A stretch of DNA of 64,000 nt from Linanthus parryae. Lineage: Eukaryota > Streptophyta > Magnoliopsida > Ericales > Polemoniaceae. A model generated the notes under the pieces. That model did no database searches and was not told the origin of the DNA. It saw nothing but the letters and a program-made list of their open reading frames with translations. The stretch covers positions 68,666,127-68,730,126 of the forward strand of contig JALGPY010000006.1 of the NCBI GenBank assembly GCA_023055425.1, written 5' to 3'. Below, in pieces: positions 1-11,465 of the stretch. Position numbers and translations under genes: made by a program. Each line of letters starts with the position of its first letter. The stretch's first letter is position 1.

Positions 1-380
1 AAATTATATTCGGGATTCCTTGTGCAAATAAAAACAAACAAAACATGAGTACGACTAATGTTGTTTTACTAGTAAATTTTCCGTGTCCTTAGGGCACTAT
101 AAAAAAAATATTTGGATCACTTAAAAAGTTTATATATTTTAAGTGAAACAATTACCTAAAAGACCCAATCAATATGAATTTTTAATTAGAAAATAAAATG
201 CAAATGATCACAAAGTTACATATAAAGTTCGCTAATATTAGAATATAGGTATTGATTAAAAGGACATGCTCTAAGAATATCATGTTATACTATTTACTAT
301 TTGTGTAATTTGTGATTTATTTTGACTTGATTTATTGAAAAAAACTCTAATCTATTGTGATTGAAGAAATTATACATTTT
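1..380. other. AT-rich flank, no gene seen
   Basis: Low-complexity AT-rich DNA with stops in all frames and no repeat structure that I recognise. The last five bases, ATTTT, are the left target-site duplication of the element that starts at 381. Confidence 0.6.
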
Positions 381-848
381 TGTTGTAACAGAACTCCTGT
401 TTCAGAGCTCCGTTACCAGTTTGTTATAACGTGTGGGTATTCGAGCAAGAACGACAAAAGCAAAACAAGAATGAGACATATATTTAACGTGGTTCACTAA
501 CGAATTCGTAACAAACCCGCTAGCTAATCCACGGTCAGAATCAGATATTCTATTGAGAAGAGAAACCGATTACAATGCACGCCGCCGTGGCCACAACAGC
601 CACGGCGGCAACCCGAAACACCCACCCGAACACATGCACACAAAAGCCCTCTAAGGAGCAACCAATTCTATGCCCGTGTGTATGCTACTTACAAAAACAA
701 GGCATGTCCCCTTTTATATTCTTAAACCAGCCACCGCCTCAATTAGAGTAGGAAACATTGTGGCTTGACTTCGACAATTTTCCTAACCTTTTAACTTGCC
801 TTGGACCATAAGTTTTACCATATTGGTTACAAGTCATCAATTCTAACA
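381..848 (-). repeat. 3' LTR of the TRIM-like element
   Basis: 468-bp LTR, the 3' copy in element orientation. It has a TATA-type box (minus strand TATAAAAG, 711-718) and an 11-bp perfect stem-loop, GCCGCCGTGGC/GCCACGGCGGC, at 581-609. The polypurine tract (minus strand AAGGTAGAGA) abuts it at about 851-862. Confidence 0.88.
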
Positions 849-1870
849 AATCTCTACCTTGACTTGAATCATCTCAGCAAACCGAAACCTGAACCTGATG
901 CTTCTCTTCTCAAACCCGACCCGGATGCGTCTCTCAGAAACTCGAAACGAGCACGCTTCCCCAGACAGATGTTCCGCAGCTGTATGCGAAACCCGAATCG
1001 CCAAATCGTTGCTCCAACTACCATGCGTTCTTGCAACGAATGCGCCCGATGTGGTTGCACTTACGGAAACAGAAACAAGTGCTCCACCCAGAACCAGACT
1101 CGAATACATTCACTGAGAAAGCAGGACCGAATGTATTCCAGATGCGCCCAATTGCGCCAGACAGATGCACCATGACAAAATGCCCAGATGTCATCCAGAC
1201 CAGATGCACCGATGACGAGTGCCCAAATTGTCATGCCCGATGCGCCTCGTATGCCTCAGATTAGCCAGATGCTCGCCAGAAACAGATCGCGCCATATGCG
1301 AGCTCAGTGCGTGTCATGGTACACGCTGCAAAACCTGATGCACGCCAGAACAAACTCGTGCATAATGTGCGCCAGAACCAGAATCAGATGTGCGTGCCAA
1401 AAATCTCACGCGCCAGATGCTCCATGTCGTTGCTCCAACTCCGACGAGTTCCTGCAACGCATGAGCCAGAACCAGATTCAATTCACACGCCAGATGCTCC
1501 ACGCCGGGATCCGGATTGCGCCTGAACGTCAATCGTCATAACGCCAGATGCGCGTGAATCGCCAGATGCGCGCCAGTACTGAATGCGTGTTGGATTTGTC
1601 AGATCCCTTGCACGCCTAATCAGATGCGCGCCATATTGCTCCGAAAGGAGCCCGGATAGCCCCCTCCACGGGGCTTCATATGGTGGGTGTACCTGCTTCT
1701 CTCTCACGAACAGATCGATCTTGATCGCCAAACCAGACACCGTTCTTGGCGGAATCTCGAAACCCAAACTCCCGATAGCCTGCTCCACTGAATCGCGAAA
1801 CCCTAGCTTTGAGTTCCACCAAAACGTGAAACCCTAGCTCTTGGCTCCACCCTGATCTTGGAAACCCGGA

Positions 1871-1967
1871 TCTGATACCAGTTTGTTGAAACTGGTGATC
1901 CCCTGACCTGGCTCTGATACCAGTTTGTTAAAACTGGTAATCTCCTGACCTGGCTCTTATACCAGTT
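1871..1967 (-). repeat. Tandemly triplicated primer-binding-site / LTR-edge module
   Basis: The block ctctgataccagtttgtt is repeated at a period of about 42-47 bp: it starts near 1871 and 1912, and the last copy (1954) runs straight into the LTR at 1968. On the minus strand each copy reads LTR edge - AACTGGTAT(C/A)AGAG, so the element carries three candidate initiator-Met primer sites in a row. Confidence 0.75.
1952..1964 (-). promoter_or_regulatory. Primer-binding site (initiator Met tRNA)
   Basis: The minus strand reads TGGTATAAGAGCC. This matches the TGGTATCAGAGCC complement of plant initiator-Met tRNA except for one base, and it lies three bases inside the LTR edge. Confidence 0.75.
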
Positions 1968-2435
1968 TGTTGTAACAGAACTCCTGTTTTAGAGCTCCGT
2001 TACCAGTTTGTTATAACGTGTGGGTATTCGAGAAAAGAACGAAGAAAGCAAAACAAGAACGAGACATATATTTAACGTGGTTCACTAACGAATTCGTAAC
2101 AAACCCGCTAGCTAATCCACGGCCAGAATCAGATATTTTATTGAGAAGAGAACCCGATTACAATGCAGGCCGCCGTGGCCACAACAGCCACGGCGGCAAC
2201 CCGAAACACCCACCCGAACACACACACACAAAAGCCCTTTAAGGAGCAACCAATTCTCTGCCCATGTGTATGCTACTGACAAAAAAAAGGCATGTCCCCT
2301 TTTATATTCTTAAACCAGCCACCGCCCCAATTAGAGTAGGAAACATTGTGGCTTGACTTCAACAATTTTCCTAACCTTTTAACTTGCCTTGGACCCTAAG
2401 TTTACCATATTGATGACAAGTCATCAATTCTAACA
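1968..2435 (-). repeat. 5' LTR of the TRIM-like element
   Basis: 468-bp LTR carrying the element's own promoter. TATAAAAG reads on the minus strand at 2299-2306. The GC-rich stem-loop (2169-2197) is downstream, inside the predicted transcript. The right target duplication is ATTTT at 2436-2440. Confidence 0.88.
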
Positions 2436-2468
2436 ATTTTTATAACATAATAACGCTCCTTCTTTCCT

Positions 2469-2542
2469 AAATAATAATAATAACAATAACAATAATAATA
2501 ATAATAATAACAATAACAATAATAATAATAATAATAATAATA

Positions 2543-2595
<53 letters not shown>
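2469..2595. repeat. AAT microsatellite, left half
   Basis: Mostly (AAT)n with scattered AAC variants. The tract is cut at 2595/2596 by copia element A and resumes at 12639, so it was the insertion target. A long poly-Leu reading frame across it is an artefact of the triplet repeat. Confidence 0.9.
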
Positions 2596-3736
2596 TGTAA
2601 GTTCAAAGTTCTTGTCAAAGCTTTGAAACTGGTTTCGAAGCCTTGAAACTTCACAACATGAACTAAGGGGGAGTTCTTACTCCTATTCATTCTCAAATCT
2701 CCTGCACTTGATCATGCTATGTTATATTATGAAAGAAAAACTAATTTTGTGTTATAACATGCTTTGATCTTATCACTTGCATAAGTTGTTTTACAGGGAT
2801 TGTTAGCTAACATTGCAGGTTTAGCTAAGTTTCTTTATTTGCCGGGTTGCAGAACTGGCAATCAAGGCCTGCAGATTGATGCTACTGTTATCGAAAGATG
2901 TCTTCAATTGAGAAAATCATGCAGCTAGCCATTGGGAGAAAGTTGTTGAGTGTCAAATATCTGCAGAGGATTTTAGAGATTTCTGTTCAAAGTTTCCTAT
3001 ATAATTCTGCAAAGATTCATACACTCTCACGGATTGAGAAGATTGAGAAGTAAAGAGATTTACACAGAGATTCATATACCATCACGGATTGAGAAGCATC
3101 ATTTAAGGAGATCATTCATCCATTAAATCCATTACAGATTCCTGAAGAACACTTCGAGCTTCATTGCTTCACTGTCTTTACAGTGTTCTTCATCCAAAGC
3201 ATAATTTGTATATCATTCTATTATATTACTTAAACATCTGTTAGGAGTTAAGTTGTTCTTCTTTGAACAACTAGTATTCTTAATGTATCAGTTAGCTAGA
3301 GTTGTTACGAGATAGGTTAAGAAGAACTACATGTTTAAAAAGAGTAAAACAATTCCTTTGGCCTGAGGCCTAGGGCTTAGCTTTTGATAAATAAGAAGTT
3401 GTTGAAATACTAGAGGGATTAGACCCCTTAGGAGAAGAGCAGGTCACTTGGGACCGAACTTCGTAGCAAATCACTATGTTCATTTTACTTTTCTTTACAT
3501 GTCTTCGAAAACTGCTTCAAAACAGCTTTCTGTTAAAAGCTTTGAAAATACTCGGTATCTTTTAAACAGTCTGTTATGGTTTCAAAGCTTTGAAATTGAG
3601 TTCAAAGCTTTGAAATGCTTCAAGTTCTTTTCATTTTGTTTTAAAACCACACTTTTAGAAAAAGTTTCCATACTCTATTCAAATCCCCCTTCTAGAGTAT
3701 TTGATCCAGTAACTGCATACATGCATTCAATCTTCA
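2596..3736 (+). repeat. 5' LTR of copia element A
   Basis: 1,141-bp LTR from TGTAAGTTC to ATCTTCA. Paired near-palindromes of the TTCAARGCYTTGAA type sit at 2614/2634 and, as two perfect copies, at 3581/3601. Each pair is exactly 20 bp apart. Confidence 0.88.
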
Positions 3737-3738
3737 AT

Positions 3739-3750
3739 TGGTATAAGATG
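3739..3750 (+). promoter_or_regulatory. Primer-binding site of element A
   Basis: TGGTATAAGATG, two bases after the LTR end. It resembles the initiator-Met primer site TGGTATCAGAGC with mismatches. Element B has the equivalent TAGTATCAGAGC in the same place. Confidence 0.65.
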
Positions 3751-3785
3751 TTGTATCACTGTACAGATCTAACAAGCTTGTGATC

Positions 3786-5641
3786 ATGAGTAATGTAGGT
3801 GAATATGGTTTCTTACAGGGAAGAGCTGCTAACAGACCTCCTCTGTTTTGTGGAGACAATTTTGTACACTGGAAAGCCTTGACGAAAATGTTCATCATTG
3901 ATCAGGACATTGAAATGTGGTCCATTATCCACAATGGACCTCACACATTCTACACAAAAAATGATGGGATTAAAACTCCCAAACCTGAAAACTCTCTCTA
4001 CTTTTGAATTAGAACAACTTTCAAAAATTATAGAGCCATGAATCTTTTATACTGTGCTTTGAATGCAGATGAATTCAACAGGATATCTACCTGCAAGACT
4101 GCTAAGGAGATCTGGGACAAACTGGTGGTCACTATTGAAGGAACCAGCCAACTAAAGCAAACCAAGATCAACATATTCTTTAGACAGTATGTACTGTTCA
4201 AAATGAATGGAGATGAATCAATCAAGGACACGTTCAAGAGATTTATTGAAATTGTCAACAATGAAGAGTCTTTAGGGAAATCATTCTTCAATGAAGAAAA
4301 AGTCATAAAGATCTTAAGAAGTCTTCCCAAAGCCAAACGGGAACGAAAGACTACACCCATTGAAGAAGCTCAAGATATGTCTTCTCTACAACTAGATAAT
4401 TTACAGGGAAAGCTACTCACACATGAGATCTCCATGAGTGAAGCTGATGGATAACTACTTGAGAGTGTCAAGAATACGGCACTCAAGGCCGAAGAGAGTG
4501 AACAACCTCAGATCCATGAAAAATAAGAAGATGATGAAGAAGATCATTTTGCTCTCATTTTCAAAGCATTGACAAGGATTCTCAAGATGAAGAAGAACTT
4601 TGGAAACAAAGACTTCATTAGAGACAAATTCAGATCTTCAAATAGCAAGAACTACAACGGTAAGTCCTCTTCCCATGTAAATAAATCTAAAAGATTGAAT
4701 TGCTTTCAGTGTTTTCATGCATGACATTACATCAGAGATTGCATTCACAAGAAAAGTAAGCACTTTCAAAAGAAGGACAATGACAGAAGGAATAAGCCCA
4801 TGGTAGCTTCATGGAGTGACTCTGATTCTTCAAGTGAGTTAGACTTTGAAGAAGATCAAACCAACCTGTGTCAAATGGCCAAGTATGATGAAAGATCAGA
4901 GAAGAACATTGAGCTAATGGTAAATAGTCTAATGTCTAAACATGCAAATGTACTTTCAGGAATTTTGAAAACAATGCTTTTGAATGAAGAAGGCTACTTA
5001 AAATGAAATAAAGTGTTTAAATGAGAAAGTTCATGAGCAAGCAAAAGAGAATTTGCAATTAGTTTGCCAGAAAAAGAATCTTGAAATTTCTCATGCAAAG
5101 CCTGAGAGAGATTTCAAATCTTTGTAAACCAATTTCAAAGCCTTGAAAATTCAAGTCAAGAAGTTGTAACAGAGAACTCTCTTTTGAGTGACAACCTTGT
5201 TTCTATAAGGAATCAACATGATGAATTAGAGGAACAGAAGACTCTTCTAGCTGAGAAACTTCAAGACTCTAAGAATGTTATGACAAAACTTGTGGCTCTG
5301 AACATAATCTCAACTTGATTCGTGGAGGAAGTTTTCATTTTGTCCACAAAACGGGTATTGGATATAATCCCAACTTTCCTAGAAATAACAATACCATCTT
5401 TGTGAAAGCAGATAGCAGACATTCTCCAAAATGCTTTTATTGTGGCAATATTGGTCATGATAGGATGACATGTCCCTTCAGAAGAACAGAAACTCACATC
5501 ACGAGGGATACTTTTCCACTCCATATTAAGGGACAGGTGAGAAAGATTTTGATTCCTAAAGGGATTAGACAACCTAATATGGCTGATCCTGAATATGAAT
5601 TCAAATATCACACTTGGTTTAACAGCTGGGTAAGACAGTGA
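3786..5641 (+). pseudogene. gag: Element A gag (nucleocapsid), broken
   Basis: Gag packages the element RNA in virus-like particles. The start ATG at 3786 aligns with that of element B (61334, minus strand); both read M-S-then a stretch with G-R-A-A-N-R-P-P-L-F-C-G. The copia gag core continues in 4038-4454. A frameshift near 4000, stops after 4454 and 5000, and others break the frame. The first zinc knuckle (about 4700-4741) reads C-F-Q-C...H...C with an in-frame TGA just before the His. A second, intact CX2CX4HX4C knuckle (CFYCGNIGHDRMTC) lies near 5430-5472. The linker encodes F-K-A-L-K where the DNA palindrome sits. Confidence 0.85.
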
Positions 5642-5659
5642 GTGGTGTTTGCAGGTTGT

Positions 5660-7010
5660 CACCAAGAGAAAAGAATAGAAGCGGATTATGGATAGTGGTT
5701 TCTCCAGGCACATGAGTGGCAAGAGTTATTTATTCACTTAACTAAAGAAAAATCAGGAGGGAGAATCACACTTGGTAACAAACGCAAATGCAATATCATA
5801 GGAGTTGGCAAAGATGGTAATGGTTTTAAAAATTCTATTTCAGATGTTTATATTGTATATGGTCTAAAGTTTAATCTGCTTAGTGTATCTCAACTCTCTG
5901 ATAAAGGTAATAAGGTTATTTTTGCAAGGACAAATGTGTGCTGCAAGATGAAAAAAACTGGCAATTGCATTCTCACTACTCCACGGTCAAACAATGTTTA
6001 CTCTTTGAATACTAACAGAGTTGGAAGAGAACGCCTAAATTGTCTCAAGGCTTTGAAAGATGATTCAAGGCTTTGGCAAATAAATCTTGGACACATCAGC
6101 TTGCATACACTGAACAAACTAGTATCTACAGACCTGGTCAGAGGACTGCCGCCCATCAAGTTTAAGGATAAAAAGTTATGCCAGACTTGTGCTCAGGGAA
6201 AATAGACAAGGAGCTCATTCAAGACTAAGAACTTTGTAAGCACAACTAGACCTATTGAACTGATTCATATGGATCCATGTGGCCCTATGAGAGTTCCAAC
6301 TACAAAGGATAAGAAGTACATGCTGGTTATTTGTAGATGATTTCTCCAGATTTTCTTGGGAAATGTTTGTAAGAGAAAAGTCTGAGGCACTTTCTGAATT
6401 TTCAAAACTATGAAAAGAGTTGCAATATTTGAAGAACCTGCCTATTGCTTCAATAAGGAGTGATCATGGAAGAGAATTTGATCAACTGGATTTTGATTTA
6501 TTTTGTGCTAAGTATGGTATTTTTCACAACTTTTCTCCTCCTTGAACTCCTCAAGAATGGTGTAGTTGAAAGGAAAAACAAGAATCTTGAGGACATGTCT
6601 AGGACAATGCTTTTAGAAAATAAATTGTCAAAGTCTTTTTGGGCAGAGGCTATTAATACTGCAAATTACATTTTGAACAGGTGCCTGATTAGGCCTATTT
6701 TAAAGAAGACTCCTTATGAACTTTTCAAAGGCAGAAAGCCATGTATTTCATATTTCAAACCTTTTGGCTGTACTTATTTTATTCACAACAATGGTAAGGA
6801 TAATCTTGGCAAGTTTGATGCCAGGAGTGATGAAGGTATTTTCCTTGGTTATTCTTTGATTAGAAAAGCCTACAAAGTTTACAATAAGAGAACCAAACTT
6901 GTTGAAGAAAGGATACATGTTATATTTGATGAAAGCAATGATGGTTCTTTAAGTGAATGTTTTGCAGAATTAAATTTGAACAAGCATGATTTAGAGTATG
7001 AAGCAAATCC
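5660..7010 (+). pseudogene. Element A protease and integrase, broken
   Basis: The aspartic protease signature W-I-M-D-S-G-F-S is readable at about 5682-5705. Next comes the pre-integrase zinc domain (about 6040-6205, ending C-Q-T-C-A-Q-G-K), then a TAG stop at 6203-6205. The integrase core has H-M-D-P-C-G-P (first catalytic Asp). A stop interrupts it near 6543 (CCTTGAACT), and then V-E-R-K-N-K follows. The C-terminal part (6590-7000) reads well, with F-K-P-F-G-C and E-G-I-F-L-G-Y. The copy pasted at 13447-15062 carries the same TAG and TGA stops. Confidence 0.85.
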
Positions 7011-7198
7011 AGAGAATGGTTCTAAGACTTACATGCTGGAAAACATAAGAGATTTTAAATCCTTGAAAGTGGCTCTAAAAGCCTTGAATCTAGACCTCGA
7101 GGAACACAGTGTGATCAATCCACTACCTCAAGCTCTGAAGGCCTTGAAAAGATTCCTGGAGAACCAGAAACCTGGACTCACAGAAACAAGTTCAAATA

Positions 7199-8900
7199 TA
7201 TGTCATCTCATCCAACAAAAAACATTATTTCTGATCCATCCACTGGTACACAAACAAGATCTCAGTCAAAGAACTTGTGTGCTTTTTATGCTTTTGTGTC
7301 TCTTGTAGAACCTAAGAATGTGAAAGAAGCACTACAAGAAGATTGGATCATTTCAATGCAAAGTGAACTGAATGAATTTGAGAGGAACAAAGTCTGGAAT
7401 CTATTTCCTCCTTCTAAAGATCAGTCTGTAATTTGAACAAGTTGGGTTTTCATAAACAAGCATGATAAAAATGGTAAGGTTATCTGGAACAAGGCAAGAC
7501 TAGTAGCTCAAGGCTACAACCAGAAAGAAGGTATAGATTATGAGGAGACTTTTTCTCATGTGGCCAGGTTGGAAGCAATAAGAATGTTACTTGCATTTTC
7601 ATCACATAAGAGCATCAAAATTTTTCAAATGAATGTTAAATGTGCATTTATAAATGGTTATCTGCAATAAGATGTATATGTTTCCAAACCTCCCAGTTTT
7701 GAAAGTGATGAGTTTGCAAATAATGTTTATAAGCTTGACAAAGCACTTAATGGCCTAAACAACCTCCAAGAGCTTGGTATAAAAGTTTGTCAAAAATTTT
7801 ACTTGAAAATGATTTCAAAAGAGGCTTAGTTGACAAAACACTTTTCACAAAGACACACGAGAAAGACATTTTAGTAGTACAAGTATATGTTAATGATATT
7901 CCGTTTAATGCTACTAATGATTCTCTTTCCAAGGATTTATCTAGTCTTATGAGCAAGGAATTTGAGATGAGCTTGATGGGAGAGCTAAATTTCTTTCTAG
8001 GACTTCATATACATCAAATGAAGAAATGAATTGTCGTACACCAGAATGAGTACACCAAGGATTTGCTGAACAATTATAATATGTCTCAATCGAAGGTAGC
8101 CAGAACTCCCATGATCTCTACACTATCCTTAGACAAGGATCAAAATGGTAAGAGTGTGAACCAGAAAAAAGTTCAGAGGTATGATTGGTTCACTGCTCTA
8201 TCTTAATACAAGTAGGCCAGTAATTATGTTTAGTGTTTCTATGTGTGCTAGATTCCAAGCTGATCCTAAAGAGTCTCATTAGTTGCTGTCAAAATAATTT
8301 TCCGATATCTCGATGGTACCAAAGACTTAGGGCATTGGTATCCTAAACAGTCTAACTTATCTCTGTGTGGCTATTCAAATGCTGATTTTGCAGGATATAA
8401 AGTTGACCGAAGAAGCACTTCAGGATGTTTCCAATTCCTTGGATCATCTCTGATAAGCTGGCATTCTAAAACAGCAAAATCCAGTCCCTTTATCAACAGC
8501 AGAAGCTGAATACATAGCAGCAGGAGCTTGCTGCTCACAAGTGCCGTTGATAGCTCCATACATGAGAGATCTGGGTTATGACTTCAGACATATACCCATT
8601 AAATGTGACAACACTAGTTCTATCTCAATTACAAAGAATCCAGTACAACATTCAAGGACTAAGCACAATGATGTCAGACATCACTTCATTAGAGATCATG
8701 TGGAGACAGGTGATGTATCTCTATCTTTCGTGCCAATTAACTTGCATTTTGCAAATATCTTCACTAAAGCACTGCCAGAAGATAGATTTACAGCTCTGAT
8801 ATTAGAACTTGACATGTTGAATAAGGAAGTATTGGTTTATGGGGAGCATCTGGTAAACTATTTGTGTATCAATGTTTTGAAAAGTTTTTCAAAGCCTTGA
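7199..8900 (+). pseudogene. Element A reverse transcriptase and RNase H, broken
   Basis: Copia RT begins with V-K-E-A-L-Q-E-D-W and an N-K-V-W-N-L block, then a stop at about 7434. The catalytic Y-V-D-D box is Y-V-N-D here (about 7890), so the active site has lost an Asp. RNase H follows, with S-N-A-D-F-A-G near 8380, A-E-A-E-Y-I-A near 8500, K-C-D-N-T-S near 8600, and the usual copia tail F-T-K-A-L-P-E-D near 8765. Several frameshifts separate these blocks. Confidence 0.85.
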
Positions 8901-9246
8901 AAATCTTGTCTGCAGTATAAGATTTTTGCAAATCCTTGAAATCCTTTTAAAAGCTTTGAATATAAATCTATATACTATATATTATCAGTGGTGGATCCCT
9001 AATTTTGGTCGTTGTCTTTGTAGATAATTTCCTGACATTATTTTTACCTTTTAAAACGGATCTTTTTCACATCGTTATTATACTATTTCCTTTCCAAACG
9101 AGTTTGAATTTCAAACAAATTTTATTTCCTTAAATATTAAGAAGCATATAGTTTCCTTCTTTGACTCCAACTCTTCAGTATATATCTTCTCTTTTCTTTC
9201 TCTCTCTTCTATCTTTCCTTCTTCTCTCTTCTAAAACCCAATCCCT

Positions 9247-11162
9247 ATGGATTCACGGAGATCTTCTCGATGAATCAAGATGGCTATAAGCCAAAGAAGA
9301 ACAGAGGGAAGAAAAGAAAAGCTGGAGAAGTAGAATAAGTTCAAGCTATCAGTGACAGCTCCATTTCCAGAACTGTGAGTGCACCAACGCAGCCCACTCC
9401 TCCTCCGAAGAAGAAAAGCAAAAAGGACAAGGTTGATCAGACTGCTACTTCCAGCAAGAAGAAGTCAAATCAAGTAGCCACTTCTTGGAAACAAAAAGGT
9501 GTTCAGATTGGTAGTCCAATAAAGGTGAAGAAGGTTAGGGTAGCTCAGAAACCAGACAAGGGGAAGGAGATACATAGATCAAAAAAAGACAAAGGGACGG
9601 CTATTCAGATTTGCACTGAGAAGGAGAAAGCTGAAAAGATATCATCTTCTGGTAAGAAATCTATTTCTGATCATTGGTTTATCAATCATACTTCTCATGG
9701 AATTTGGTTAGATCGATTTTCCTCTACTCCAATTGCTCAATGTAGTATGATCAATACTAGCACGCTGGATAATATGGATTTGGAGTGAACTAGGAGATTG
9801 AAACAGAGTTCAATTTGGAAAATTGTGAACCCCTCTGAGATTGTATACCATAGGCTTACCCGACTCTTTTAACTGAATCTGAAACAAGTGTAAACTTTGG
9901 GTTTAATTGTATCATCTAAGGTAGCTGGTATTGAAATAGAGTTAGGTCAGGCTGAATTTATTAGGGTACTGGGTTGTTGAAAGATGTACAATACAGAAAA
10001 CTACCCTAGCAAGAGTGATGGTATAAATCTGTCTAATGAAGAGTTCTTTTTGCCTAATGTAGCCACTACCTCTAAACAATTAGCTCATTCTGTGTTAACT
10101 GTTGAAGCCAAAATCTTGTTTACTACCCTCATGAGGTATGTGATACCAAAAGAGAACTCTAAGGAATTGCTATCTGATCGGGTGCTGTATTTGATATACT
10201 TGGTGATGCATGGACATGAGATTGAACTGCCAAGCATTTTAATAGAACACATGCTGTACAGCTCTACCAAGAATAGGAAACATCTTCTACCCTATACCAA
10301 CCTCCTCCCACTATTCTTTCACCATCTGGACATACTTGTTGAGAAGGAAGAGACAATCACTACTTGTTTTGGAATGATATATGAGAAGTATTTCATGGAT
10401 TAGAATTATGAAAACCAGTGAGAGAGAATGTAAATTTTACTCATAATTGTCTGTTGATGAGTTGAAGGACAAGAAGTTTTCAAAACCTACTTCATTAATA
10501 CCTCCATCAGCCCTACCTTCTACCACTCATGACTAATCTTAAGTTCTTCAAAAACTGGAATTTATTGAAAATTTTATAGATGAGCTAAAGAAACAGTATC
10601 AACTGAGTACTGAGCTTAGGAAGGTGAAGTGCATGATTGAGAGTTCTTTCAAAAGCATCAATTGGGTACATGTGGAGGAAGAGGAAACACAAGCTCCACA
10701 AAGTTCAAGTTAAGATCTACCAAGGACCTATTTGATGAGCATAGTACTGGGGATCAGGCTGTTGGGGATAAGGATACAGGGGAAAAGGGTGCCGAGGATA
10801 AGGAAGGTGGTAAGGAAGATAGTGTTGACTTAGGATTGCTACTCATAGAAGCTCTACAACATAAGAAACAGAAAGGAAAGGTTCCAGAACTTGTAAACTC
10901 AGATGACTTGTTTGAGGATGATGTGGTGGCTGATGAGCCTGGTGAAGAAGTTGCACAAGAAGCGGATGAAGAAGAAGCGGATGCAGAAGAAGAGGATAAA
11001 CAAGAGAGTGAGGATAAGAGGAAGAAGAAAGTGATCAAGAAGATGCTGCAGGGCCTAAGAAAGATGAAATCCAAAGCCTTGAATCCAGCCTTTCTTTCTT
11101 CTTTTCAAAGCCTTGAAACCCTCTCTCTTCTTTCAAATCATCTGTTTCATTTAATTTTTTAA
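9247..11162 (+). pseudogene. Element A third coding region (Sirevirus 'env-like' position), broken
   Basis: Three main open blocks lie between pol and the 3' LTR. 9270-9788 is Lys/Pro-rich with K-K-K-S-K-K-D-K. 9984-10403 is a folded-looking block with S-D-R-V-L-Y-L-I-Y-L-V-M-H-G. 10662-11162 is strongly acidic, with E-E-A-D-A-E-E-E-D. Sireviruses often carry an extra ORF here that was called envelope-like. I see no clear signal peptide or membrane anchor, so an envelope function is not supported; the central block looks more like a generic plant transposon-associated domain. Stops and frameshifts separate the blocks, and the original start (9247 or 9270) is uncertain. Confidence 0.55.
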
Positions 11163-11465
11163 GTTCTCAAATAAATTTTATCCAATATTTTCTCAATTTT
11201 TTGTTGAAAGTCAAAAAGGGGTAGAAATTTAGGAATATTCTATGGTTGTGGGGGGATCTGGTTATGGATGGAACCTTTTGTGTTGAACTGCTTATTTAGA
11301 TTTTAATTGGTTATTTAGTTTAATTTTGATTCAGCTATTATAACTGTTGGTATTGCTATTTTTTTTTAATCTCACATAAATGTTCTGCTTTGCTACTAAT
11401 GTCTATCTTTTGAAGAAATACATTTCAAATAGAATAGTTTGTTTTGTCTTTCCTCAATGGGGGAT

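Larger units (their letters stand above)
849..1967 (-). other. Non-coding interior of the TRIM-like element
   Basis: Open frames of 60-124 codons occur on both strands. None contains a retroviral motif, and their composition follows a degenerate CAGATGCGCC-like repeat, so I read them as chance. The part near the primer site (1860-1967) is a tandem triplication described separately. No captured host gene is recognisable. Confidence 0.6.
381..2435 (-). mobile_element. Short non-autonomous LTR retrotransposon (TRIM/SMART-like)
   Basis: Two 468-bp direct repeats (381-848 and 1968-2435, about 95-96% alike by eye) start with TG and end with CA. They are flanked by a perfect 5-bp duplication ATTTT (376-380 and 2436-2440). 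Orientation is minus: next to the right LTR lies a sequence complementary to the initiator-Met tRNA end, next to the left LTR lies a purine-rich tract, and a TATA box is readable only on the minus strand. The 1.1-kb interior has no gag, protease or RT motif. It is a degenerate field of GCCAGATGCGCC-type repeats, so mobility must have depended on proteins from another element. The total of 2.06 kb fits TRIM/small LARD elements. The family name is inferred; the structure is seen. Confidence 0.88.

Noticed and set aside
801..1541. Frames of 60-124 codons in the TRIM interior
   Set aside because: Cys/Arg/Met-rich output of a degenerate CAGATGCGCC repeat, no protein motif, open on both strands.
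2430..2696. Long poly-Leu frame, and poly-Ile, poly-Asn and poly-Tyr frames at 12564-12932, 13306-13480, 15189-15340 and 19086-19405
   Set aside because: They are translations of AAT/ATT microsatellites in whichever frame lacks stops; no flanking coding signal.
9984..10403. Envelope glycoprotein of the SIRE-like element
   Set aside because: Position fits the so-called env-like gene, but no signal peptide, fusion or membrane-anchor segment is visible.
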